Below are positions 44,884-61,200 of a stretch of 64,000 nucleotides of DNA, in pieces; the first letter of the stretch is position 1; the number at the start of each line of letters is the position of its first letter. Both the position numbers and the translations under genes were made by a program. Under the pieces are notes generated by a model, which worked only from the letters and a program-made list of their open reading frames with translations, was not told the DNA's origin and did no database searches. Origin of the DNA: Plasmodium relictum (taxonomy: Eukaryota > Apicomplexa > Aconoidasida > Haemosporida > Plasmodiidae); contig NC_041691.1 of the NCBI RefSeq assembly GCF_900005765.1, forward strand, positions 620,001 to 684,000, given 5' to 3'.

Positions 44884-45372
44884 ATGTTACAAGAAAGAGA
44901 TTTAGCAAGAGAGCCATGCCCTGATAGAATAATAGAAGATATGGGTGGGGCATTTGGTATGGGTTGCATAGGGGGTTATATATGGCACTTTTTAAAAGGT
45001 GCAAGAAATAGTCCAAAAGGTGATGTGTTAAGTGGGGCTTTATATAGTAGTCGTATGAGAGCACCCATTTTAGGTGGAAACTTTGCTGTATGGGGAGGTA
45101 CTTTTAGTTGTTTTGATTGTGCCTTTCAATATTTAAGAAAAAGAGAAGACCATTGGAATGCTATTGGTAGTGGTTTTTGTACAGGTGGAGTTTTAGCTAT
45201 GAGAGGAGGATGGCGATCTGCTTCAAGAAATGCTATCGTTGGAGGAGTTTTGCTAGCCATTATAGAAATAGTCTCTATTGTATTAACACGTAAGACTACC
45301 CCTACACCTAGACAGCAATTTCAACAACAAATGGAAATGGAAAAAAGAATGTCTTCAAAAAATAATAGATAA
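44884..45372 (+). CDS. TIM17: Mitochondrial import inner membrane translocase subunit TIM17
   Basis: A 162-residue single-exon protein. It starts REPCPDRIIEDMGGAFGMGC, the Tim17 N-terminus (EPCPxRI-x-D-x-GGAF-x-MG) that faces the intermembrane space and contributes to voltage-dependent gating. Four membrane segments follow, with signature blocks IRAPILGGNFAVWGGTFS-like (RAPILGGNFAVWGGTFS), FDCAFQYLRKREDHWNAI and GSGFCTGGVLAMRGGW. Acidic Glu/Asp residues near the start and the Gly zipper segments are intact. TIM17 is the core of the TIM23 presequence translocase. The tail is Gln/Met/Glu/Lys-rich. Conservation is unusually high for this genome, and the protein has no low-complexity insertion. 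Confidence 0.96.
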   Translation: MLQERDLAREPCPDRIIEDMGGAFGMGCIGGYIWHFLKGARNSPKGDVLSGALYSSRMRAPILGGNFAVWGGTFSCFDCAFQYLRKREDHWNAIGSGFCTGGVLAMRGGWRSASRNAIVGGVLLAIIEIVSIVLTRKTTPTPRQQFQQQMEMEKRMSSKNNR

Positions 45373-45775
45373 TAATCTTATATTTACATATATTTAAAAA
45401 TTGTTATAATATTTGTATCCTTTTTAATTATTTTTCCTTTTTTTTTTCTATTTTAATTAATATATGTATATTTTTATGAATCTTTAATTAAAAAAAATTT
45501 CTTTTTTATATATATAACAATCGAGCTTATACTAAGCATGTTTAATTTTATATACATTTTATTGAATATTAATAATCCTAATTTTTTTAAATATTATTTA
45601 TAGGTTCCTTTTTAAATTGCTTCATATATATATATACATTTTTTTTATGCCTTCTTCATTTTAATTTTTTATTTTATTTACTATTTTGAAATAGCAATAC
45701 ATATTTTCCTATGTTATTTTTGTTTTATTTTTAATTGAAATTTATAATTATTTGTGATATATTATTAGCACATGT

Positions 45776-45843
<68 letters not shown>

Positions 45844-46617
45844 CTTTTTTTTTTTTTTTTTTGTCTTATAATTTAACAAAAAATTTTTAATAAAAAGTTT
45901 ACCAAAAAATGCAATAAAAAATTGTAGAAATATTTTCTTACTACAATTTTCTATATAAAGTTTGTTTTAAAATTAATACATATGCAATTTTAATTTATTC
46001 AAATTTACTTTTTATATTGTATAGAGGGTTCAATACTTCTTAATTTTATTGTTACTTGAATTTTTTTCGAAATAAATATTTTTAGAATCTAAATAAAATA
46101 TACATAAAAATGAATGAAAAATTAAATAAAATTAATAAATGAATTTATTAAATGATGCATAGGTTTTGTATATTTATTTATAATATTACTGGAAATTAGT
46201 TTAAGGTACGCTTCTGAAATTTGAAAAAGCTAATATGCAAATATATACTTATAAGATGCATATATAGAAATTAAAATAGTTTTAACTATATTTCAATAAA
46301 AAATAAATAAGATATATACATAAAACAAAATAATATTTTTCTGAAAAGGTAAAAATAAAGATTATATTCTTATTTTTCATTTATAAATAAGAAAATACAA
46401 AATTCTCTTCATATTTAATGGGGGAATATGAAAAAAATATTTATTTAAAAAGGAATAGAGACCGAAGAAAAGTTTTAAAGTTTGATAATAGTAACAAATT
46501 TTATTTTTTTCAATACTTTAAATCATATTTAAATTGTTAAATTATTTCAGTAAAATTGTAAGGATATAATTATATGATATAATATTTTTTTTTTCTTTTG
46601 TGCTTTATATATATATA
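45373..46617. other. Convergent spacer, TIM17 / MetAP2
   Basis: About 1.2 kb of A/T-rich DNA between converging genes, holding both 3' UTRs. A TA microsatellite lies at 45780-45839 with an adjoining T-run. A box C/D-like arrangement near 46152-46225 was considered and not accepted. No gene is visible. Confidence 0.5.
45780..45839. repeat. (TA)n microsatellite, about 60 bases
   Basis: An uninterrupted TA run of about 60 bases, followed by a T18-type run, in the TIM17/MetAP2 convergent spacer. Confidence 0.9.
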
Positions 46618-49297
<2,680 letters not shown>

Positions 49298-52200
49298 ATG
49301 ACAATGACAGAATACAAATCTACATTTCTTTGGTGTAAAGAAATAATAAATGAATTAAAAAACAGAAATCAAAAAATATGTAAAAATAACAATTTTGGAA
49401 ATGGTGTATATAAGAAAGAAAAGTTACCAATAAAAAGAAAAAAAAAATGTACTTGTAAGCAACACAAATATATTAGTTATATTTATAAGAATTGTTGTAT
49501 TTTACAAAAGTATTGCTATTATAAAGTATGCGTTTGCCAAATTAAAAACGAAAATTTGAGAAATTTAAGTAAATATAACAAATATTTATTTTTAAAAAAT
49601 AGCAATAATGCATATAATGAAAAAAAAAAGAATCAGATTGAAAATTTTAATGAAAACAAAAATTTGGAAGAAATAAAAAAACAAAAAAAGAACTGTAATA
49701 TATCAGTATGTTTTAATAACTTTGATAATAAATACAGGAGGGATTTAGTGATAACAAAAATATTGATATTAACTTTGTTTGATCCATCTCTATTAAAAAT
49801 ATCCTTAAAATTTTTTAATTTTTTAATGATATCAATCATAAATCAAATATTCGAAGAAGCACTCTTGTTATCTAGATATAACTATACTACTATAAATAAG
49901 GATAAACAAAATGAAGAAGAAACAAATTCTAAATTTATAAATGTTAATATTAATGATACAAATAAATTAAAAAGTAACAACAATAAAAAAAAAAATGTAG
50001 ATTTATTAAATAATGAAAATAGCAGCAAACCTACTTTACATATTTATGAATTTATTAAAAAATTTAAGATAGATAAAGAGATTTATTTTTGTATGATATG
50101 CATGAATTGCATATTATTTAGTAAAGAATTATTTTATAAAAATACGATTGATTATTTCTTCAAGGAAGTGCTACAAAAATCTATTTATTGCTGCAATTAT
50201 TTTAAAGGAATATTGAGAAAGTATTTAGAACAAAAAAATTATTACCCGTGTAAGTGTAACATATATTATATATATTGTATTAAAATTTTATTGATATATT
50301 ATTATTTAACTATAAATAATATACTTGATAAAAATTATTTAATTTTATTATCACAGTTTTTAAAATGTAAAGATCCATTTTTTGAATCATTAATTTATTT
50401 AATATATTTAAATTATTATGAGATTGGTAATTGCTCTAATGGAATTTATATAAAGGATAATATTTTTTATAATGGTTCTTTGTATAAAAACGAGAAAAAT
50501 AACTTTATCGATAAAAGCAAAGAGAAAAAAAATGAAGACTTTAATATAAATTTAAGTAAAGGAGAATACAATTATTTTGATGAAAAAGAATTTTCACAAC
50601 TTGAAAAAAATTGTCATAATAATAAAAATATATATAATATATTACTAATGTATAATTATAACATAAAAGACTTAGAATATTTATACATAGAAAAATTTCA
50701 TTGTAATATAATAGAAAATAAAATTATAAAATATTATGTAAATATTGAATCAACATTATACCCAACATTTGAATTAAAAGTAAAAAAAAATATAAATTTG
50801 TTAGAAAATGAAAATAATTTTATTGTTACCAAAAGGCTAAACATAGTTATTGAAACATTAATAACAAATATTTATAATAAAAAACCAACAATTTTAATAG
50901 GAAATCAAGGTTCGGGAAAAACATCTATAATAAATTTTATATATGAAAAAATATATAGAACAAAAAATGAAACAGAAAACATCATTAGTTTATATCTAGA
51001 TGATATATCAGACTCTAAATCTATTTTAGGAATATGGGAAAGTAATGAAAAGTGCTTTGAATTTAAATATGGTATATTGACAAAGGCCATGAAAAATGGA
51101 AGTTGGATCATTTTTGAGAATATTAATAATATTTCTAATAGTGTAATAGAAAAGTTGCATGAATTAACTAGTAAAGGGTATATATATTTATCAGAAAAAG
51201 GAGAATATATTTATCCTCATCAAAACTTTCGGTTATTTTCCACAGTAACCGTAAACAATGATTATAACAATATAAATAATTTAAATAATAAATATTGTAC
51301 AAGTGATAATATAAATAATGAACTCATAAATAATAATGAAATGAATGAATTAGTATTAATAAATCATAAACCTCATAATTTAACTAGTTTATTCAACAAA
51401 TGGCACAGTATATTTATTGGAAATTATAGTAATAGTGAAATAAAAGAAATTTTATATAAAAAATTAAATAAAATTAACGACAATTATAAAAACATACTTT
51501 TGGATTGCTATAATACTATTAAAATAGATTTGGACAAATATAACATATTAAGGAATATTAATTTACATGATTTAATAAAAATCATAAATAGAATAAATAA
51601 AAGGAAAATATTTATATATGAAAATGAAAAAACAAAAATACATCTATTTCAAATTTGCAAATCTATTTTAATTTCTCACATACCTAATATTAATTTAAAA
51701 TATAATTTTTTAATTAAATTAATTAAAATTTTTAAATTAAATGAAAACAACGTTATAAAATATATGAAATCATATTCACTTAATACTTATATAAATGAAT
51801 TTAATGAAACGTTAAAAAATGAATATCCAAAAATTAATTTTAACTTTGATAAAATTTATAATTATTCTTTTTTATTAACGTCCGTTCATAAATCTATAAT
51901 ATATGAAATAATTGAAGGTGTATATAACAAGGAAAGTATATTATTAATAGGTGATACAGGAGTTGGAAAAACAGCATTAATAGACTATATATCAAAAATT
52001 TTTGAAAAGAAGTTGCATGTATTCGTTTTTAGTGAACAATCGGAGGCTTCTGATTTAATTGGTAATTATTATCCTTTTAATATAAATGTTAAAGCAAATG
52101 AATTATTTGAAAAATTAAAAAGATTAACTAGTAAAATGAAATATATTTGCAAAAAAGAATTAAATTTGTTTTATTTAAAGTTAAGAATAATATTAAGCGA

Positions 52201-55200
52201 AAAGAAGTATATTACATTTTTAAATACATGCTATAACTATGTAAAATATATTATGGAAAATTTTAAAAAGAATACAAAGCTATTTGATATGAAAATTATA
52301 AAACAATGCAAATTTTTTCTTTCTAATTGTAAAAATATAATTAATTTTTGGTGTAATAATAACGATAATTTAAATAAAAATTATGCTTTAAATTATAATT
52401 TTGAACAAATTTTAGAAATAAAGGGAGATATGGAAGAAAAAAAAAATACTAGTAATAGTCAAAATAATGTAAATGAGAAAATAAAAAAAGGTGATAACCA
52501 AGATGATATGAATGAAGAACAAAGTAACAAAAAGATGAATGAATTAATTTTTAAATTTCATGATGGTATTTTAATTGATTGCATAAAAAATGGCTATTGG
52601 ATTTTACTTGATGAAATAAATTTAGCACAAACAGAAATATTACAGAGATTACAAGGATTAATGGATTCATCAAATAAATACTTCGATGTTGTTGAAAAAG
52701 GAAATGAAAAAATAAAAATTCACGAAAATTTTCGATTATTTGCCTGTATGAATCCGCCTATAATTCCAAATTTAAGAAAAGTGAAGGAAACAAATAAGTC
52801 GAATGATTTAAAAAGTGTTAATATTAATAACAGCAATGGTAATAATAATTATATTAACTTAGAAACAAAAGTAGGAAATGAAATTGACTTATATAATAGT
52901 ACTATATCTGCAGGAAAAAAAGAATTACCATTTATTATTCGAAATAAATTTACTGAAATATTTGTTGATGAAATTTTAGAGTATGATGACGTCGAAATGA
53001 TAGTGAAACACTTTTTAAAAGATATAACATGTGATAATATGTTAATAAAAAATATTACTAATTGTTATTTAGAAATTAAGAAAGAAAGTTTAAAAAATAT
53101 GAATAATTTAGAAAATAAACAAATATCATTTTCTACAAGAAATTTAGTGAGAGCAATAAAATATGCTATATATGTTCATAAAAGAACGTTTAAACCTCTA
53201 TCTTTGCAAGTTGCAATTAAAAATGGTTTTATTTGTAATTTTTTAAGTTGTCTAAATTATGATAATCAAAAAATTATAGAGAATATTTTTAATAAATATT
53301 TTAAATATACTCAACATAACAACGTAGAAGACCACAGTAATACAATGCATATTGAAAAAAATGGAATTATAGATTATAATATGCTGGAAACTTATTATCA
53401 ATATAAAATTTATGATAAAAAAAAAGGAAGAGAAGAAAATGCACCATATTTAAATAATTTGAACGATACGAAAAATACTTCTAATTCTAAAAGTGATATA
53501 GATAAAAATAAAGAAAAAGAAAAATATGCATGCATAGAAAATAGTTGGATATTATGTGGAAATGAGCAAATAAATTTAAAAAATATATTATCTAATTTTA
53601 TAATCACAAAAAGTGTAAAAGAAAATATAAAAAAATTAGCTTTATGCTTAAGTGGAATAAAAACACCAATTCTGTTAGAAGGAAATACATCTGTTGGAAA
53701 AACCTCTTTAGTTAAATTTTTTGCTGATATAACTGGTCATAAATTTATAAGAATTAATAATCATATGAATACAGATATAAACGAGTACTACGGCCAATTT
53801 GTTAATGATAAAAAAAGTGGCAATTTAATATTTGAGGAAGGTATATTTGTAAAAGCTGTTAAGAATGGATATTGGCTTGTATTAGACGAATTAAATTTAG
53901 CTCCATCAGAAGTTTTAGAATCATTAAATAGAATTTTAGATGATAATAAAGAATTGTATATTCCTGAATTAAAATGCTATATTAAAGCTCATAAAGATTT
54001 CATGCTATTTGCTACTCAAAATCCTGCTAATAATAGTTATATTGGGAGAAAAGAACTATCTAAAGCATTTAGAAGTAGATTTATTGAATTTCATATAAAT
54101 GATTTCAAAGTAGAAGAATTAGAAATAATTCTACATAGAAGGTGTACTATTTCTCCGAAAATTTCTAAAAAAATGATAAATGCGTATACTGAATTAAAAA
54201 ATGTGAAATCCAATTATAATTATTTTAATGACAATTTAATGACCTTAAGAGATTTAATTAAATGGGGAAATAGATATCCAAATAATAACTTAGAGGCAGC
54301 TTTACAGGGTTACTATATTATTGCAGAAAAATTGAGAAGCGAAAAAGACAAAGAAATTGTTAAGAATATATTGAGTGAGAATTTTTTAAAAAAACAGGAA
54401 AAACTTGTAATTGATTATGAAAATGATGAAGATGTTAAGTGTTTGAAGAATTACTTTATAGAAAAAATTTCTAAAATAAATCATTTTAAAAAAATTGAAA
54501 AATCTAAATTAAAAAAAAATAGTTCTATTGTTAATGATAATATAAAGGATTTCTTAGATAACAAAAAGAATACCAAAACGTGTGATTTAGATTTATATGA
54601 TAAGAACAATAATAATGGCTATAATTATGATGATTTAAAAAGATTCCAATATTTAAAGAATATGTATTTTGGTAAAAATACATGCAGAATTATTTGCTTA
54701 TTATTAAAATGTTTTAAGTATAAAGAATCTCCTTTACTAATAGGGGAAACAGGATGCGGAAAAACTACATGCTGTGAGTTACTGAGTTTTGTCGAAAATT
54801 TAAAATTAAATATCTTAAATTGTAATGAAAGCACTGATGTTTATGATATAATAGGTAGTTTAAAATTAATAAAAAATAAAAAAGCAGATTATGATAAATT
54901 AAAAAAAAATTGCATTGATTTATATAATGAATTTTCTAAATACTATGAAGATAATTATGTCTATAATTATTTAAGTGGGATTATTTATGAAAAAATTGTA
55001 GATATAAAAAAAGAAGACTTTTTAGTATTTAATCTTTATTTACAAAAAAAATATAACTTAAATGAAAATATTAAAAGAAAATTGACAAAAATGGAAAGAT
55101 CAGTGAATAATCTAAAATCTGTTTTTACATGGTTTGATGGAATTTTAGTGTCTTCTTTAAAAAAAGGAAATATATTTTTAATGGATGAAATATCATTAGT

Positions 55201-58200
55201 TGAATCATCTGTTATTGAAAGATTAAATTCAGTTTTAGAATATGAAAGAACATTGTTGCTAACAGAAAAAGGAGGAAAAAATATCAAAAATTTAAAAGCA
55301 CATGACAATTTTTATTTTATAGGTACTATGAATCCATGCGGCGATTTTGGAAAAAAAGAAATTTCTCATGCATTGAGAAATAGATTTACTGAAATTTTTG
55401 TTAGTAATTTTTCATATGATTCCAATGATTTTTATTTTTTAATTATGAAACAAATAAATTTTACAAAAGAAAAAAATATAAAATGTGAAATCACCAAATA
55501 TATTTGTCAGATATTTCAACAAGTATCAAATGACAAATCTTTATCATCTGTAACTCTTTCTGTAAGGGATTCTATTAAGTGGATTACTTTTATGAATGCA
55601 TATGTGAATAATAGAAAAAAATTATATAAAGAAAAAAAGAATGAGCTAAAAGTACAATTAAATAAATTAAAAAGTTACTGTATACGTAGTTTTTATCATA
55701 GTGGATGTTTAATATTAATTGATGGAAATGAAGATATGAAAATAAAAGAAATTTTAAAGAACATATTAATAAAAACTTTAGAAAATTTATGTTTATCTAT
55801 TAAATATAACATAAAAAAAAAAGAAATAATAATGAACTATTTTCATGAACCTTATAACTTTATATTTAAAAAAAGTTATCTAAAAATGAATGATTTTCAT
55901 ATCAAATTTAAAAAAAATTTCGATTGTAATTTGAATAAGTTTTCTCAGAATTCTCATTTTGTATTTGAGACACCAAATATTAAGCAAAATTTATTTAAAA
56001 TTGTTAGAGCTATGCAATTAGACAATTCTATTTTAATTGAAGGGTCACCTGGGGTTGGAAAAACATGCATTGTAAATATACTAGCAAAACTAACGCATAA
56101 TAAATTAATTCGCATCAACTTATCTGAATGTACAGATATCTATGATTTTATAGGATCATATTTTCCCATTAAAGATATAAAAAATGAGTCAAATAAAAAA
56201 AAAAGGAAAAATGAAGAAGAAATGCAAGAAAATAAAAAAGAAAGAGAAGATGAAAATATTAACAGTGAGAGCAAAAAAAAATTTCAGTATTATTGGAAAG
56301 ATGGAAAATTAATTGAATGTATGAAGAAAGGATATTGGATACTAATAGATGAAATCAATTTAGCTAATCAACAAACATTAGAAGGTATTAATTCTATTTT
56401 AGATCATAGGAAAGAAATATTTATACCTGAAACTAATGAAATTGTTAAATGCCATGAAAATTTTCGTTTATTTTGTTGTCAAAACCCCTATAAAGAGGGA
56501 GGTGGAAGAAAAGGATTACCAAAATCCTTTTTAAATAGATTTTCAAAAATATATTTTGAAGAATTAAATGAGGAGGATTATCTTTGCATTGTTGAAAAAT
56601 TATATGGTAATTTTATATCGTTAGATATAATAAAAAAAATCATAAAATTAATTTTTATAATAAAAAAAATTAATGTTTTACTAAATGAGAGTGAATGCTG
56701 GATATGGAATTTAAGAGATATTTTAAGAATTTGCAAATTCATTAAACATAAAATAGCATATAATAATTTTCTTACTATATGTGATATGCTTATATGCAAT
56801 AGATTAACATGCAATGAAGATAAAAATATTGTAAGGAGTATTATAATAAATGTATATAACCACAATGAAAATTTTATTAATAATATATCTGAAGTGACGA
56901 CTAAAGAGAATTTAATTAACTTTATTAATAATAATAAAAATAATAATTCAGTATATTCCAATTTTATTAATTCTTTTGATTATGATGAAAAATATTTTTC
57001 ATATGAAAATGTACTATTAAACAAATATAAAAAAAACGAAAATGTTTCTAATGATATTTCTCTCCCCTTATTAAAAGATGAAAAAATTCTTTATGGATGT
57101 TTATCAGCTATAAAGCTACATGTTCCTATTTTATTATGTGGAAAAAACAATTCAGGAAAGTCTTCATTTGTGCATAAATTGGCGTCTATTTTCAAAAAAA
57201 AACTTTTTGATTTTTCATTAACTAATGATATAGATACATTTGATTTATTCGGATGTTATGAGCAAAATAGTAGAAATAACGCAATTATAAAATTCGAAAG
57301 CCAAATAAATAAATTAAATAAACTAGCTCTAAAAATTATTTTTAAAAAAAAAAATTTAGCTACTTTTCATTCTAATTATTTCAGTAAAAAAATAAATAAT
57401 CTTGTATCTTCAAAAAATCATGAAAAAAAAAAACATAATAAAGTAAGCACAATTAAAAAAGTTATGCAAATTAAAATAAACATAATGAAAAAGTTAAATT
57501 CTTTATCAGTTAATTATATAAAGAGTTTAAAAAATAATAAGAAAAATAATTTAAAAAAAAATCAAAATAATTACGTAGAATTTATAAATAATTGTAACAA
57601 ATGTGAACCCAGTGAGAAGATAAATAATATTCTGTCTGGCATAATTCATCTTTGCAAAATTATAAATACAAATCAGATTAATGAAAATATTTATGTATAT
57701 AATGAAGGAAACTTTATTAAATCAATTAAAAATGGTTACTGGATATTAATAAAACACTTACATTATTCTACACCATCTTTATTGGATAGATTGAATAGTC
57801 TTTTTGAGGAAAATGGATACATACTACTTCATGAATTTGGAAAAAAGAAAAAAATTAAGCCTCATAAGAATTTTCAAATTTTTTTAACATTAAATTCTGA
57901 AGAGCATTATAAAATTAGTAAGGCTTTACGAAATCGCTGTTTTGAAATTTATTTTGGAATAAAAAATGAATATGTCAATAATTCACTCAATATTGATAAT
58001 CATTTATGTAGCAGTCCTCTTTATAGAAATATATGTGAAACTACATATAATGATATATTTGATATGCACAAAGGAAGTTATGGTAACTTTTCATTTAATA
58101 ATTTTATAGATTATTCAAATAAAAATGGTATGAATTTAAATTATAAAAAGAACAACGATCATAACAGATTCATTAATTCATTTAATGATTCCAATTTCTG

Positions 58201-61200
58201 TAGTAATTTTCTTTTTCATTTAATTAACTTATGTTATAATTTTCAAAATAAGCAATATAATGAAGGCCAATCAACCAATAACAAAAAAATAAAGCAAGAT
58301 CATTTAAATTTAGTAAAAGAAAATAATTTGTTTTTTTATATAATAAAGAATTTTTTAAAAAATATTAAAAAAAAAAATAATGATAATATTATAAGTGAAT
58401 TAATTAATTTTTTTTTTAATAAAGATATAAAAATTAATTTTAGAAAAATATTAGATTATATAAATTATTGTTATAATTCATTTAGTGCAAATGGGATTAA
58501 ATGCAATAAGGATATAATATATTTTTGTTTAATCATATCTTTGATATCTTTTATAATAGAATATATACTAGATGAGGAAACAATAAAGGAAAAAAAGAGG
58601 AATTTAAACAAAAAAAATTATAATCATATTTTTAGAAATAACTTAAATATATTATTAAATTACAAATTTGGAAATAATTTATATTATATAGATATATTTA
58701 TAAATTTAATTTGCACTAATTTCTTATTACTAAAAAATAATAGTAAAATAAATTTAAAAAAATGGAAGTATACTTTTTTAAGGTCATTTGGGAATTTTTA
58801 CTGTGGAATATTCTCAAAGATTAACGAAAAAGTTCAAGCATTCTTTTATCCATTTTTTAATTTCCTGAATAATGTTTTAATTGGAATAATATATAGATTA
58901 AAAAGAAAACTCGAAAATTTTGTAAAAAATAAAAGTCTAATGAATTCACTAATACGTAATATAAACAAGAGCAAATTGGTTCATAAAATATCCTCGAAGT
59001 ATTTCATTTATTTTTATTTTCACATATTTATAAATTATATATATAATTATAACAAAATATATAAAAAAAGAACTTTTTTTAATGAAAATCAAGGAGATCA
59101 AAATATATGTATATTTAAAGATAAGGCATTAATTAATTCTTTCTATAAATTAAAATTAAACAAGATATTTTGTTATTTAGTACAGTGTTTTATAGAGGAT
59201 TTTTCTGTTTATGACATATATTATAGATATCAGTATTTAGTAAATCTTAAAAATAGAATTTCCATAAGAAGAAAAACATTAAAAAAAGATAATTATGATA
59301 AAAACGTAGAAAGATATCTTAATTTTATTACTAATAATGTTATTTTTAAGAAAATGAACAACTTTAATGTAATAAACAACTATATATATAATATCATATA
59401 TATAGAAAGAACAAATAATAATGAAAATATAATAAAAAACAAGGAAAGTAATAATGAAGAGGACAGTAATTATGTAAAATGTAGTAAATTCAGAAAATTT
59501 ATGAAACCATTACTTATCTGCAAAAAATTTCTCTTAAATAATTTTGATTTAGGATTATCAAAAGTTTTATATTTTTTTGAAGCATTTTTGAAATATAACT
59601 TTAGTTATATTTATTTTATGAGGAATAGAAATAACAAGAAAAAAAAATGCTTAATTTTTCATAATATGAACAAGTTTTTGATCCATTTAGAAAAGTTTAT
59701 TTTCAATTTAATTGATAACCTTAGCAATACAGTTAATAAGGATATATTTAATTATTATGTTTTCATTTATATATTTGCTTTTGAAATGATAAGCAATAAA
59801 AATTATACAACAACTTATAATAAAATTATTTTTTTAAAAGATACATTAAAATTTCTCTTTAAAATTAGCAATTTCAATAAGAATAACGTTATATTGATGA
59901 AATTCTTGCATATATCAAAATTATTAATTGAAAAAAGTATACATTCTCTAAATAATTATAGAATATATGATTTCAATAGAAATAATAGCATTTATAATGA
60001 TACTGATTCTAGGAAATATAATAACAAATTATATATACATTGTAATAAAGAAAAGGACATGAATTATTTAAGTATATATTTTGTTGATAAATGGATTAAA
60101 AATATCTTTGAAATTATAAACAATATATATGTAAGTTATTTTTTATATATTAAAAATAGAAATAGTTACTTATCTATTTTATTAAATCTTCCTACATACG
60201 GAGATAATTTAAAAGTAATCAATGATTTTAATAATAATGAAGACAGAAATTTTAACAAGAATACTGAAAGTTTTCTTATTCAAACGAAATCCTTTTCTCA
60301 TGCTTTAAAATTTTTACAAAGTGAAAATGATAATTCTAAAATTAATGATATAGAAAATATGATAATTAAAAATTTAATTGATAAAAATGAAAAATTAAAG
60401 ATAAACTCGAATTCATTTGAATTAAATTTTTCTTTAATAGATGATATTATTAATAACAGTTCTAAAAATTATATTAGAAATGATAACATTATACACAAAA
60501 GCCACCAGTTGTTATTTTATTATGAATTTATTATTTTTAACATAAACTTAAAATATTTATATAACTCCTATATATATTTACTAAATATATACATGTGTTT
60601 AAAATACACGAACGAAAATAGTAAACATTGCATAGGAAACAACGCAACATTTCATTTTACTATTGAAGAAGTTGATAAGTTAAATAATAACAGTCATGTA
60701 AACATAAAAAAAATTTTAAGTGAAATATACACTTATTTGGAGAATATAGATAACACAATTTTTATATTTGAAGAAAAAGTTGAAATCTTAAGTTTATTAA
60801 AAGAAAAATATGGGATGATTGAATATGCTGAAAAAAACATAAAAGATGAAAATAATGTAAATAATTTCAGTTTAAATGTAATTTTTATTATATTAGAAGA
60901 AATTTTATATTTAGTTTACTCATTTTTAATGAATGTTTACATGATAAGAGATGAAAACTATAATTATGCTAAACAATACGTTGACAAAGTAAATGAAAAA
61001 AATTATTTAATTAATGATAGAAAAGTCGATGAATTATCTTCAAGATATAATGATAGAATAGAAAAAAATTGTGTTACAGAATTCACTGATAAGAAAAATG
61101 AAACGATTTTTTCAAATAAAATAAGTTTTGTATTTAACAATTCTTCTTTGGATAAAAATGTTTCAGAGAATAGTTTAAATAAAAACAATAATCAAAATAT

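Noticed and set aside
44645-45064. 139-codon minus-strand open frame overlapping TIM17
   Set aside because: It is antisense to the conserved 5' half of TIM17 and the rest is A/T spacer; no family resemblance.
46152-46225. Box C/D snoRNA candidate (ATGATGC about 70 bases before CTGA)
   Set aside because: The C box is imperfect, the flanking bases do not form a convincing terminal stem, and such pairs occur by chance in A/T-rich DNA.
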